NCBI GenBank assembly: GCA_026396455.1
Contig: JAPLWT010000021.1
Span: forward strand, 1-17,470
DNA: 17,470 nt
From: Microcaldota archaeon
GTDB taxonomy: Archaea; Micrarchaeota; Micrarchaeia; Burarchaeales; Fermentimicrarchaeaceae
Direction: 5' to 3'
This document shows, piece after piece, positions 6,699 to 13,228 of the stretch; the first letter of the stretch is position 1, and the number at the start of each line of letters is the position of its first letter. The translations under genes were made by a program, and so were the position numbers. The notes beneath the pieces were generated by a model, which worked only from the letters and a program-made list of their open reading frames with translations, had not been told where the DNA came from and searched no databases.

Positions 6699-7277
6699 TT
6701 ACCAGCCAAGAAGCTCCTTTCTGCTTCCGAGTATTGAGACTAGAAGTATAAGCGGTCCCACAGCCATGATTATAAACAAGGCAGTTGCATTGCTTTGGGG
6801 CGTGCTTAAAATACCCTCTATGCCGCCAGGGAAGCTCATTGCGTTAACAATCCCTATAACAAAGGCGACAGCGCTTACCACTATCCCATACTTATACGCC
6901 CACCTCTTGGTTGTTGCAAGACCAACACTGAGAGCGAGGAATGCCAGTCCGGTTGCAAAATACAGCGTATCATTGGGAGTAATGATGCTTAATGGTTCAT
7001 AACTTCCCATAAGATTTTTGTATATAAGACGCAATAGCGGGAGGGCATTATACAAGCTCACAACCGCTATCATGAGAGACACTATACTACTAACCATCAC
7101 CTTCATGGTGAGAGACTTTACTTTTCCTTCTCTGCTTTCCTTCACTATCTCCTTCAGGCAATCAAAGCAGTAAGCCTTCTCACCTATAAGCTCGACACAC
7201 ACCAGACAAAAATGCCTCTTACATCTAGCGCACTTATACATTCCCTCCTTGCCTGGGTGGTTAATACACTCCGACAT
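6699..7277 (-). CDS. B-box-like zinc finger membrane protein
   Basis: This is a 192-residue protein of unknown function. Residues 1-40 contain Cys4, His7, Cys16, Cys19, Cys24, Cys27, Cys37 and Cys40 (CINHP, CARC, FCLVC, YCFDC). That is a two-zinc arrangement like the B-box/DUF2180-type fingers found ahead of membrane segments in archaeal and bacterial proteins. A charged linker (41-59) follows. Then come four hydrophobic segments at about 60-81, 104-121, 130-147 and 165-183, so the finger probably faces the cytoplasm. GGTGAG lies seven bases before the ATG. It is the last gene of a minus-strand group with the eS26-like protein (8-base gap) and the phosphoesterase. A role as a membrane-tethered adaptor is a guess. 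The coordinates and domain plan are firm. Confidence 0.8.
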   Translation of the reverse strand: MSECINHPGKEGMYKCARCKRHFCLVCVELIGEKAYCFDCLKEIVKESREGKVKSLTMKVMVSSIVSLMIAVVSLYNALPLLRLIYKNLMGSYEPLSIITPNDTLYFATGLAFLALSVGLATTKRWAYKYGIVVSAVAFVIGIVNAMSFPGGIEGILSTPQSNATALFIIMAVGPLILLVSILGSRKELLGW

Positions 7278-7285
7278 AAGTTAAC

Positions 7286-7513
7286 TCACCTGTTATACTT
7301 CGCCATTGCTCTTTTCCTTTTTTTCTCGTATATGCCCAGACTTTTTCCACAACTCGGGCAGTAGTAAAACTTCCTCCTCTCTATCAGCTTCACATCATCC
7401 GCAGTTTTCAAATCAGTGCTGAAAACCATGGACCTTTCATATGTGACAGCCTTCCCTCTCGGCATCCTCCTGCCGCAAGCTCCGCATATAACTGTCTGGT
7501 CCTTTCCTCTCAT
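7286..7513 (-). CDS. small zinc-ribbon protein resembling ribosomal protein eS26
   Basis: This 75-residue basic protein has a four-cysteine zinc ribbon: Cys10 and Cys13 (CGAC), Cys52 and Cys55 (CPSC). The pattern CxxCGRRMPRGKAV, then YYCPSCGKSLGIY and a lysine/arginine-rich tail, resembles eS26 (COG4830) of crenarchaea and eukaryotes, where CxxC plus P-x-K-A-I precedes a YYCxxC segment. In eukaryotes eS26 lies at the mRNA exit channel of the small ribosomal subunit. The archaeal eS26 proteins I know are mostly from outside the Euryarchaeota, so this may be a divergent homologue or a different zinc ribbon. GAGGTGAG lies three bases before the ATG, a strong ribosome binding site. It starts four bases after the phosphoesterase ends. 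The gene is very likely real; the eS26 name is moderate. Confidence 0.65.
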   Translation of the reverse strand: MRGKDQTVICGACGRRMPRGKAVTYERSMVFSTDLKTADDVKLIERRKFYYCPSCGKSLGIYEKKRKRAMAKYNR

Positions 7514-7517
7514 AAAC

Positions 7518-8267
7518 TCACCTCTGCTCCAGATCCTTCAGCATACCAAGGCTTATTCCATTCAGTAGAAATGTTTCGGCAGCATCTAATTTAAACATTT
7601 CATTTCTGAACAAAGGCCCCAGCAGCTCTTTCTCTCTTACAGCATTGAAAATCATTCCGCCAACAAGCTCGCTGAAGGCAGGCATGACTACAACCCTCAA
7701 ATTCTTGTTGAAACCAGCGTACTTTTTACTAGTTTTTTTTGCATCCAGCCTACCCACGATCCATGCTTTCTCAATGCTCTTGTACCCAAGCTTGTCTATT
7801 AATTCTATGCACGGATGGTTATGGGCGAGCACAAGCCAATCCGCCTTCATCATCCCCTCAGAAGGCCATGCATGCCCATGAACAAGTGAGATGTTTCCCC
7901 TCATCACCCCCACAGCCCCATGCACTTCCATGCCCTTAGCAATTTCCCTTATTCCCCCATCATGGTTGCCCATAACTATCGATAGCTTAACCCTATCATT
8001 TATCTCCCTCAGAAGCGTTCCAAGTTTATCCCTCTCCCGGAACGGCATGTTCGGTATATCATGCTTTACATCTCCCAGCATGACAAGTTCATTACATCCA
8101 GTTTCTTCGATAAGCTTGAATATCCTCTCCCTTACTCCTTTGAAGAAATCCAGCTCTACGGAGTTCCCAAATATGCTTCTTTCTACACCAAGATGAAGAT
8201 CCGCTATGACTAGCATCCTACCGTACAAGAGCGCTGGTTCGTTGCATATGAATTTTAAATCATCCAT
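7518..8267 (-). CDS. archaeal ICC-like metallophosphoesterase (COG1407 type)
   Basis: This is a 249-residue calcineurin-like phosphoesterase with all metal-binding motifs of the family: Asp23 and His25 in IADLHLGVE, Asp66 in LGDVKHD, Asn101 and His102 in MGNHDGG, His130 and His132 in LVHGHAWP, and HNHP at 149-152. These residues hold a two-metal centre for phosphoester cleavage. The layout (DLHLG, GDVKH, GNHDG, HGHxxP) is that of the archaeal ICC-like COG1407 group. In bacteria the relatives are found near DNA-repair helicases, but the archaeal substrate is unknown. It is the first gene of the minus-strand group with the eS26-like and B-box proteins. No Shine-Dalgarno is seen, and a TATA-like stretch lies about 25 bases upstream of the ATG, so it is probably leaderless. 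Confidence 0.88.
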   Translation of the reverse strand: MDDLKFICNEPALLYGRMLVIADLHLGVERSIFGNSVELDFFKGVRERIFKLIEETGCNELVMLGDVKHDIPNMPFRERDKLGTLLREINDRVKLSIVMGNHDGGIREIAKGMEVHGAVGVMRGNISLVHGHAWPSEGMMKADWLVLAHNHPCIELIDKLGYKSIEKAWIVGRLDAKKTSKKYAGFNKNLRVVVMPAFSELVGGMIFNAVREKELLGPLFRNEMFKLDAAETFLLNGISLGMLKDLEQR

Positions 8268-8308
8268 GGTAACAATTATACGGTTTAGAATAAATCAATA
8301 GTGGTTGG
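8268..8308. promoter_or_regulatory. short divergent promoter region (phosphoesterase / glycosyltransferase)
   Basis: Only 41 bases separate the two divergent starts. AATTATAC at 8274-8281 lies about 31 bases before the glycosyltransferase ATG. On the other strand, GATTTATTC (about 8287-8295) lies about 25 bases before the phosphoesterase ATG. The two core promoters therefore sit almost on top of each other and may compete. This is read from A/T-rich boxes only. Confidence 0.35.
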
Positions 8309-9013
8309 ATGAAGATATCTCTCTCAATCATCGTGCCGATACACAATGAAGCTGCCGTTCTCGCGAGTTCCATACCGAAAATTATAGATGCAACTGCAAA
8401 GATAACTCCGTTTTATGAAATAATAATCGCCGAGGATGGAAGCAGGGACAGGAGCTATGAGATTGCCAAAAAGCTTGCCAAGACAAATCCCGCGGTAAGA
8501 GTGTTGCACAGCCGCCACAGGCTTGGCAGGGGGGAAGCTTTGGATAGAGCCATCCGAATAGCGAAAGGAAAGATTGCGGTTTATATGGATGTGGACCTAT
8601 CTTCCGATTTGAGGTACCTCAAACCGCTGGTTGAAAGAATCGAGGATGGCGCGTCAATATCAACAGGCTCTAGACTCATGAAGGACTCCAGGACAAGCAG
8701 GCCGGTGAAGAGAGATGTCGCCAGCAGAGGTTTCAACACTCTTGTGCGCCTGCTTCTAGGCTCAAAGCTTTATGATCACCAATGCGGCTTCAAAGCATTT
8801 AGGAAAAAAGACGTTTTGCCGCTCCTTAAAAAAGTGAAGGACAAATACTGGTTCTGGGATACGGAGGTACTTGTGAGGGCGCAAAGGGAGGGAATGCGGG
8901 TGGATGAGATACCGATAGACTGGGCTCATGGAAGATTTACCAAGGTCGACCTTGCCAAGGATGTGCTATACATGTTTGGGAAGATACTGGAACTAAGGAA
9001 AGAATTGGGGTAG
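8309..9013 (+). CDS. family 2 glycosyltransferase (dolichyl-phosphate sugar synthase-like)
   Basis: This is a 234-residue GT-A fold glycosyltransferase of family GT2. Seen: the N-terminal strand LSIIVPIHNE (5-14), the nucleotide-binding EDGSRDRS (42-49), HRLGRGEALDRAI (70-82), the metal-binding DVD at 94-96 in YMDVDLSSD, the acceptor-site part DHQCGFKAFRK (156-166), and WFWDTEVLVRA (181-191). This is the arrangement of dolichol-phosphate mannose/glucose synthases. It probably moves a nucleotide sugar to a polyprenyl phosphate on the cytoplasmic face for glycoprotein or glycolipid synthesis. There is no C-terminal membrane segment, so it would be soluble or peripheral. The donor sugar cannot be told. 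It starts at an ATG with weak GGTTGG just before it. The membrane protease follows after 39 bases with its own TATA-like box. Confidence 0.88.
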   Translation: MKISLSIIVPIHNEAAVLASSIPKIIDATAKITPFYEIIIAEDGSRDRSYEIAKKLAKTNPAVRVLHSRHRLGRGEALDRAIRIAKGKIAVYMDVDLSSDLRYLKPLVERIEDGASISTGSRLMKDSRTSRPVKRDVASRGFNTLVRLLLGSKLYDHQCGFKAFRKKDVLPLLKKVKDKYWFWDTEVLVRAQREGMRVDEIPIDWAHGRFTKVDLAKDVLYMFGKILELRKELG

Positions 9014-9020
9014 ACTGCAC

Positions 9021-9052
9021 AACGTTTTATTAATTATCACCCAGATTATACC
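9021..9052 (+). promoter_or_regulatory. TATA-like promoter of the membrane metalloprotease gene
   Basis: TTTTATTAATTA at 9025-9036 is centred about 24 bases before the ATG at 9053, and no Shine-Dalgarno sequence lies between them. This is the pattern of a leaderless archaeal gene and suggests separate expression from the glycosyltransferase. Confidence 0.5.
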
Positions 9053-10102
9053 ATGGCTTTTTCAATAAACTTCAATCTCATGGGCATAGAAATTGAGCTG
9101 CACTGGAGTCTAATGCTCCTGCTCTTGCTGATACTGGCTTCTGGAGGAATCGATGAAGTCATAACTATCTCAATATTATTCGTTTTCGTGATACTCCATG
9201 AACTCTCTCATTCATACGTTGCAATTAAGAATGGTGTTGATGTTAAGAAGATAACACTCTTCCCCATAGGCGGGATGGCGATGATAGACGAGGCATCAAT
9301 ACCGCCTGATGTGGAATTCAAGATTTCGATAGCAGGTCCACTTTTCAACTTCATCGTTGTATTCCTAGCATTGTTTCTTCAATTGCTAATAAATGATACT
9401 ACACTAAGCGGCATATTCTCTATAACCATACAGGCAAACCTGGTTCTAGGACTTTTCAACCTCTTGCCCGCCATACCGCTCGATGGTGGCAGGGTCTGGA
9501 GAAGCATTCGGGAAAAGAAAGTGGGTCATCTAAGGGCAACAGTCGATGCCGTCAAACTCAGCAAGTTCATAGTGATAATCCTCATAACAATGTCCTTGCT
9601 ATTGGCAGTGGAATTTGATGCATTTGGCCTGCTGCTTTGGAACGCACTAATAGCAGCAATTATCTGGATTGGTTCAGAGAGCGAGCTTAATGTAGCGATA
9701 CTCCTAGCTGCTGGGAGAAATCTATTCGTAAGAGATGTAACGAACTTTTCACCTTTACTGGTAGGTGCTAAACTGAAACTGAAGGATTGCTTCTCCCTGA
9801 TGTATTCCATAAATTCGCCAGCAGTCGTTGTTTCCTCCAAGCCCCCCCGAGTACTCAGCTACAGGCAACTCTCTGGAATTGAAAAAAGCAAGTGGGGCAT
9901 AGTGAGTGCAGCCGATGTAGCTCAGATCTGCCCGGCATGCGAGCTTAACGATCCCCTCCTTGATGCTTGGAAAAGGATGAGGTCATCTGACCTCTCGCTG
10001 CTTCCTGTTGTCTTCGATGGAGAGATAATTGGAACAATAAGCGAGATGGACGTGGAGAAACGCATAGTTCTAAACAGGCTCAAAACTCTGGAACAATTCT
10101 AA
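9053..10102 (+). CDS. site-2-protease-type membrane metalloprotease (M50) with C-terminal CBS module
   Basis: This is a 349-residue intramembrane zinc protease of the S2P/M50 family. The active site is ILHELSHSY (48-56), with His49, Glu50 and His53 as HExxH, and the third ligand Asp144 in LLPAIPLDGGRVWR. LFPIGGMAMI (69-78) is also family-typical. Hydrophobic segments lie at about 18-30, 38-58, 94-115, 122-140 and 172-188, with more up to about 205. The C-terminal part (from about 220) is a CBS module. The second repeat is clear (DPLLDAWKRMRSSDLSLLPV, then IIGTISEMDV) and the first is degenerate. Archaeal M50-CBS proteins are thought to be tuned by ligands of the CBS part; substrates are unknown. 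Its stop codon overlaps the stop of the convergent spt4 gene by four bases (CTAA read on both strands). Confidence 0.92.
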   Translation: MAFSINFNLMGIEIELHWSLMLLLLLILASGGIDEVITISILFVFVILHELSHSYVAIKNGVDVKKITLFPIGGMAMIDEASIPPDVEFKISIAGPLFNFIVVFLALFLQLLINDTTLSGIFSITIQANLVLGLFNLLPAIPLDGGRVWRSIREKKVGHLRATVDAVKLSKFIVIILITMSLLLAVEFDAFGLLLWNALIAAIIWIGSESELNVAILLAAGRNLFVRDVTNFSPLLVGAKLKLKDCFSLMYSINSPAVVVSSKPPRVLSYRQLSGIEKSKWGIVSAADVAQICPACELNDPLLDAWKRMRSSDLSLLPVVFDGEIIGTISEMDVEKRIVLNRLKTLEQF

Positions 10103-10296
10103 CCTTTTATCCTAAGCGCATATTTCCCAGGGAGCTTTGCCTCTATCTTTTTAGCCAATTCAGATTTCTCGGGGTCGAATACTATCAAGTAGCTGCTCCA
10201 CTTGTCAGTGAGCTCGGTATTCCCGCAGTTTGGGCATTTATTGCCCTCGGTTACGATGAACCTACACTTCTTGCATGCTTTTTCCGTCATTTTCAT
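10099..10296 (-). CDS. spt4: transcription elongation factor Spt4 (RNA polymerase subunit E'')
   Basis: This is a 65-residue zinc-ribbon protein. Cys8 and Cys11 (CKKC) with Cys21 and Cys24 (CPNC) bind zinc, and SSYLIVFDPEKSELAKKI and the final GKYALRIKG are diagnostic of archaeal Spt4/RpoE2. With Spt5 it clamps RNA polymerase on DNA and supports processive elongation. The ATG at 10296 overlaps the rpo7 stop (TGATG), which indicates coupled translation; a second ATG six bases on, with GTGAT four bases before it, gives a 63-residue form and is also possible. A longer frame reaching 10332 lies inside rpo7 and was discarded. The rpo7-spt4 order is conserved across archaea. The ribosomal protein genes (eS24, eS31) that often come next are absent; a convergent protease gene follows instead. 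Confidence 0.95.
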   Translation of the reverse strand: MKMTEKACKKCRFIVTEGNKCPNCGNTELTDKWSSYLIVFDPEKSELAKKIEAKLPGKYALRIKG

Positions 10297-10850
10297 CACT
10301 TCTTTTTGGGTGCCGGCTCCTCCTTTATCCAATCCAGCTTCCCAAGCCCTTCAGGCCTCATTGTTAGACCTATCTTGGTGTCTGGAATGCTGCTCTTCAT
10401 GCTGACAGTGGATATCTTGGCCAGGACATCGTCACCCTTTTTGATCATCTTCTTGCTTTCCCTCCCGATGAAAGCAGGTATTTTCTTATCGTAGGAAAGA
10501 AAATCATTCGTTATCTGAGAGAGGTGCACAAGCCCATCAATCGGGCCCATCCTTACAAACGCTCCGAACTCAACGATCTCAGTGACTTCTCCCGCAAACA
10601 CCTCGTTAAGGTCGGGCTTGTACGCAAGTATGTCGAAAGTGACATCGTGATAAGAGGCACCATCGCCAGGTATTATTTTACCCTCACTTACATCCCTTGG
10701 GTTCCATATGCAGAGCACTATACCAAAGTCTCTGTCTACTTTCCTTTCATACTTCTCCCTTAGTACGCTGATTAACGCCTCCTTAAGGTTTTTTGAGAAG
10801 TACTTTGGCTCTATTCTCACTGTGCTCTTCACGGTTATTATGTTGTACAT
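10296..10850 (-). CDS. rpo7: DNA-directed RNA polymerase subunit Rpo7 (E')
   Basis: This is a 184-residue homologue of eukaryotic Rpb7. The N-terminal RNP-like half is about 1-78 (MYNIITVKSTVRIEPKYF). The S1 RNA-binding half is about 83-165, with GEVTEIVEFGAFVRMGP and IDGLVHLSQI. With Rpo4 it forms the stalk of RNA polymerase, which helps promoter opening and binds the emerging transcript. GGTGAT sits three bases before the ATG, a strong ribosome binding site. The gene follows the Fcf1-like PIN gene after 33 bases, a pairing widely conserved in archaea, and overlaps spt4 by one base. A second TATA-like TTAATATA lies about 30 bases upstream and might add an internal promoter, but a site that close would leave the Shine-Dalgarno barely transcribed. 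Length and domains are normal. Confidence 0.96.
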   Translation of the reverse strand: MYNIITVKSTVRIEPKYFSKNLKEALISVLREKYERKVDRDFGIVLCIWNPRDVSEGKIIPGDGASYHDVTFDILAYKPDLNEVFAGEVTEIVEFGAFVRMGPIDGLVHLSQITNDFLSYDKKIPAFIGRESKKMIKKGDDVLAKISTVSMKSSIPDTKIGLTMRPEGLGKLDWIKEEPAPKKK

Positions 10851-10883
10851 TCTATCACCATTTGCTCAGCAACATTAATATAT

Positions 10884-11258
10884 TCATGCGAATTGCAAGC
10901 GTGACTTGCCCCTCAATATTACAACCTTCACTCCCTCTTTCTCAAGTTTGCGTATAAGCTCTTTATCAACTGTGCAGGCAACAGCGTCCTTTCCTGCGCA
11001 ATAGCTCACTATCCAGTCATCAACATCTTTACTGCTTCTCTTTACCTCCACCTCACTTAATCTCAAAAGCTTGAGAGCGTAACTTGCAGCAGCCGAATCC
11101 CTTCCTTTTCCCGAGCCGATTCCTCTCAATTCGTCGATGACTCCACTGCACGTGACAGCTTTGTACTCGCCGAGCAGTTCTCTCAGCCCGCCTAATACGT
11201 CAACTTTGAACTGATAGGCGAGCATCAGGAAGTTCGTATCCAATACTGCTTCGAGCAT
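10884..11258 (-). CDS. Fcf1/Utp24-like PIN-domain protein (COG1412)
   Basis: This is a 124-residue single PIN domain. The acidic residues of the nuclease site are visible: Asp7 in AVLDTNFLM, Glu43 in SGVIDELRG, Asp80 and Asp81 in DVDDWIV, and Asp98 in ACTVDKELIRKL. In eukaryotes Fcf1/Utp24 is an endonuclease in 18S rRNA maturation; the archaeal relatives of COG1412 are generally encoded next to rpo7, often behind the eIF2-gamma gene, as partly seen here. A role in rRNA processing is inferred from that family. The alternative is a VapC-type toxin, but no antitoxin gene is adjacent and the neighbourhood is that of the housekeeping group. It appears leaderless: no Shine-Dalgarno, but a TATA-like box 27 bases before the ATG. 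Confidence 0.85.
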   Translation of the reverse strand: MLEAVLDTNFLMLAYQFKVDVLGGLRELLGEYKAVTCSGVIDELRGIGSGKGRDSAAASYALKLLRLSEVEVKRSSKDVDDWIVSYCAGKDAVACTVDKELIRKLEKEGVKVVILRGKSRLQFA

Positions 11259-11280
11259 TTAATAATTTTGTAGAATAACA

Positions 11281-11290
11281 ATTTTAAATG
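11281..11290 (-). promoter_or_regulatory. TATA-like promoter of the PIN-rpo7-spt4 group
   Basis: CATTTAAAAT on the minus strand is centred about 27 bases before the PIN gene ATG at 11258, in the 39-base gap after tyrS. With no ribosome binding site between them, it looks like a leaderless promoter that lets the polymerase-subunit group be expressed independently of nadE-tyrS. Confidence 0.5.
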
Positions 11291-11297
11291 CAACGCC

Positions 11298-12374
11298 CTA
11301 CCTGGTTATCTTCGCCTCCTTGAAAACATCCAGCAGCTCAGGATGCTTCTTGAAATACTCCCTGCTCGGTTTTAGCAAGCCAGCAAGCTCTTTTGCAACA
11401 GCATTCTTCAAGTCTGCGGGATGCAGCTCTCCTTTCACATAAGCATCTCTCAGCTCCTCGAATTTCACGTAATCCACATCTCCCCCGTATTTCTTATTCC
11501 TCTCTATGTGCATCGGTTTGTCCCTCATTATGATGTACTCGCAAAGCTCAATTACCGGATTATTCTCTGCCTGTTTCTCGGGGCAGTATGCTCCATCCAT
11601 TTTGTCTTTTATCTCCTTCTCAGAATCGTGGATATATATGCAGTTTTTCGGTATGCTCTTGCTCATCTTTGATGATACCTCCGTGTCAAGCTTCTCACTG
11701 CTCTCGAAACCCATTTTCTGGGGTCCCTGAAGCCCCATGAGGAGATGGGTGTGAACTGCGACGGGCTTTGGCCATCTCATCTTATCAGCAACTTCCCTCG
11801 CAAGCACATGAACCTTCCTCTGGTCCATTCCCGCATGCATGAGTTGCACTTTGAGATGGAATATGTCAGCAGCCTGCATGGCCGGGTAGAGTACTGCAGC
11901 TGCCTCCGTGGCTTCCGTCTCCTTCCTCCCCATTATTGTAACGCACCTCAGCATCCTCTGTATGCTGGCGTTCTTCATCACTTCAATAACCTTCACCCAG
12001 TACCACTCATCATAATGCTCGCTGGCAAGCTCATATCTCACTTTGGACTCATCCAAGCCCAGAGACATAAAACCAGCTTTGAAATATCCCCTTGCCATGT
12101 CCCTTATCATGCTTAAATCGCCGCCAAGCTTCTTGTTTATCCAGGAGTGGTAATCTGCCAGCCATATAGTGGGTTTTATACCTGCCCTTATGAAGTCATC
12201 AATCTTCATGGCTGTCAGCAGACCAGATCCTATGTGCAACATCCCGCTTATCTCAAATCCTATATAATGCTGCGGATGCTCCTCGCTCTCAAAGAGCTTA
12301 ACTAACTCATCCTCCGTCAGTATCTCCTCTGTCGGCTTTCTCTTCACAAGGAACATCTTATCCTCTATGTTCAA
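11298..12374 (-). CDS. tyrS: tyrosyl-tRNA synthetase
   Basis: This is a 358-residue class I synthetase that charges tRNA-Tyr. Tyr37 in QHYIGFEISG opens the catalytic fold. The HIGH-type motif is LHIGSG (46-51). AGMDQRKVHVLARE (181-194) is the archaeal TyrRS signature, and the KMSKS loop is intact at 236-240. The last residues KITR match the long Pyrococcus-type archaeal TyrRS. I chose the TTG at 12374: it gives an N-terminus (NIEDKMFLVKRKPTEE) that lines up with that enzyme, and GGGGTGAT lies three bases upstream. A TTG at 12392 would overlap nadE and lacks a spaced site; an ATG at 12356 would remove six family residues. It lies ten bases after nadE and shares its operon. Confidence 0.93.
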   Translation of the reverse strand: MNIEDKMFLVKRKPTEEILTEDELVKLFESEEHPQHYIGFEISGMLHIGSGLLTAMKIDDFIRAGIKPTIWLADYHSWINKKLGGDLSMIRDMARGYFKAGFMSLGLDESKVRYELASEHYDEWYWVKVIEVMKNASIQRMLRCVTIMGRKETEATEAAAVLYPAMQAADIFHLKVQLMHAGMDQRKVHVLAREVADKMRWPKPVAVHTHLLMGLQGPQKMGFESSEKLDTEVSSKMSKSIPKNCIYIHDSEKEIKDKMDGAYCPEKQAENNPVIELCEYIIMRDKPMHIERNKKYGGDVDYVKFEELRDAYVKGELHPADLKNAVAKELAGLLKPSREYFKKHPELLDVFKEAKITR

Positions 12375-12377
12375 CGA

Positions 12378-12385
12378 ATCACCCC
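12378..12385 (-). promoter_or_regulatory. ribosome binding site deciding the tyrS TTG start
   Basis: GGGGTGAT on the minus strand ends three bases before the TTG at 12374. The same GGTGAT plus three-base spacing precedes rpo7. It overlaps the last base of the nadE stop codon, so tyrS translation follows nadE closely. Confidence 0.7.
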
Positions 12386-13140
12386 TATGCAACCTCGGGC
12401 ATCTTTCTTTTGAATTCCATCAGTTTTATTCTTTTCCTTACCCTCTTTACAACTCTCCTACTGATACCTGTCCCAGCAGCAATCCTAGCATCGCTCTTTC
12501 TACCAACTCCCTTCAGGATTATATCAAGCCGGTTATAACCTATGCCAAGCTCTCCTTCTGCTGTCTGCCCAACCCAAAGGCATGGCGAGGGTCTCTTTCC
12601 TATTATCGCACTTGGAACTCCTAGCTTTTCTGCCAGCTCTCTCACTTCAGTTTTGTATAACCTCCCAATTGGGAGAAAATCCACTCCCCCATCCCCATAG
12701 CGGGTGAAATAACCCATCATGAGCTCGCTCCTATTCCCAGTGCCAGCGACCAGCAGATTATCCCTATTAGCAAAATAGTAGAGAATGCTCATCCTTATCC
12801 TGGCCTTAAGATTGCCATTTGGGATGAGCGCGCCCTCCTTGAAAATCGGAAGGGTCTTTTTGAATTCCCCGTAAACAGAGCTGAAATCAATGACCTGGCA
12901 CCCCACTCCGAGGAGCTTTGCAACTTTCTTCGCATCATTGATGTTGTCACTGCTGGATGTATCGCTTTCTGGCATGATGAGCACCTTAACTTTTCCCTTC
13001 CCGAGAGCCCTTGTGCAGAGTCTAGCAACAAGTGCCGAATCCACCCCTCCGCTTAGACCGATGACTACGCCCTTTGCACCAGCCTCCTTCACCTTTCTTC
13101 TGATGAAGTTCTCAATCCTTTTGACTTTCCTATCCTCCAT
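12385..13140 (-). CDS. nadE: NH3-dependent NAD+ synthetase
   Basis: This 251-residue enzyme amidates nicotinic acid adenine dinucleotide to NAD+, the last step of NAD synthesis, through an adenylated intermediate. The PP-loop pyrophosphatase motif is GLSGGVDSALVARL (28-41). AGTGNRSELMMGYFTRYGDG, then FLPIGRLYKTEVRELA and KRPSPCLWVGQTAEGELG, are the substrate-binding segments of the family. The last is slightly unusual in having Cys where Ala or Ser is more common. There is no nitrilase/glutaminase domain, so it uses free ammonia. GTGAT lies four bases before the ATG. It is the first gene of the minus-strand group with tyrS. It starts 88 bases from the divergent Fe-S/ATPase gene, with a palindromic TTTTAAA box between that could serve either direction. 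Confidence 0.94.
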   Translation of the reverse strand: MEDRKVKRIENFIRRKVKEAGAKGVVIGLSGGVDSALVARLCTRALGKGKVKVLIMPESDTSSSDNINDAKKVAKLLGVGCQVIDFSSVYGEFKKTLPIFKEGALIPNGNLKARIRMSILYYFANRDNLLVAGTGNRSELMMGYFTRYGDGGVDFLPIGRLYKTEVRELAEKLGVPSAIIGKRPSPCLWVGQTAEGELGIGYNRLDIILKGVGRKSDARIAAGTGISRRVVKRVRKRIKLMEFKRKMPEVA

Positions 13141-13228
13141 CTATATCACATTTTCTTATATTCCCACTACCATTTTAAACCTTTTACAGATAAAACATTA
13201 TAGGGAGGTTTTCTTCTGTGGTAGTCTC
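13141..13228. promoter_or_regulatory. divergent promoter region between nadE and the Fe-S/ATPase gene
   Basis: A TTTTAAAC box at 13173-13180 reads as a TATA-like element on both strands. It is about 26 bases before 13202 on the plus strand and about 26 bases before 13150 on the minus strand, giving both genes a short leader. The plus-strand leader contains GGGAGG at 13203-13208, but this ends 20 bases before the ATG at 13229, an unusually long spacing. The minus-strand leader holds the GTGAT of nadE. Confidence 0.4.

Noticed and set aside
10884..11258. VapC-type toxin reading of the PIN gene
   Set aside because: No small antitoxin gene is adjacent, and linkage to rpo7 and spt4 fits the Fcf1-like housekeeping group instead.
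12890..13228. In-frame upstream extension of the Fe-S ATPase frame by 113 codons
   Set aside because: It lies antisense to nadE and has no ferredoxin or ATPase motif; the cysteine motifs begin right after the ATG at 13229.
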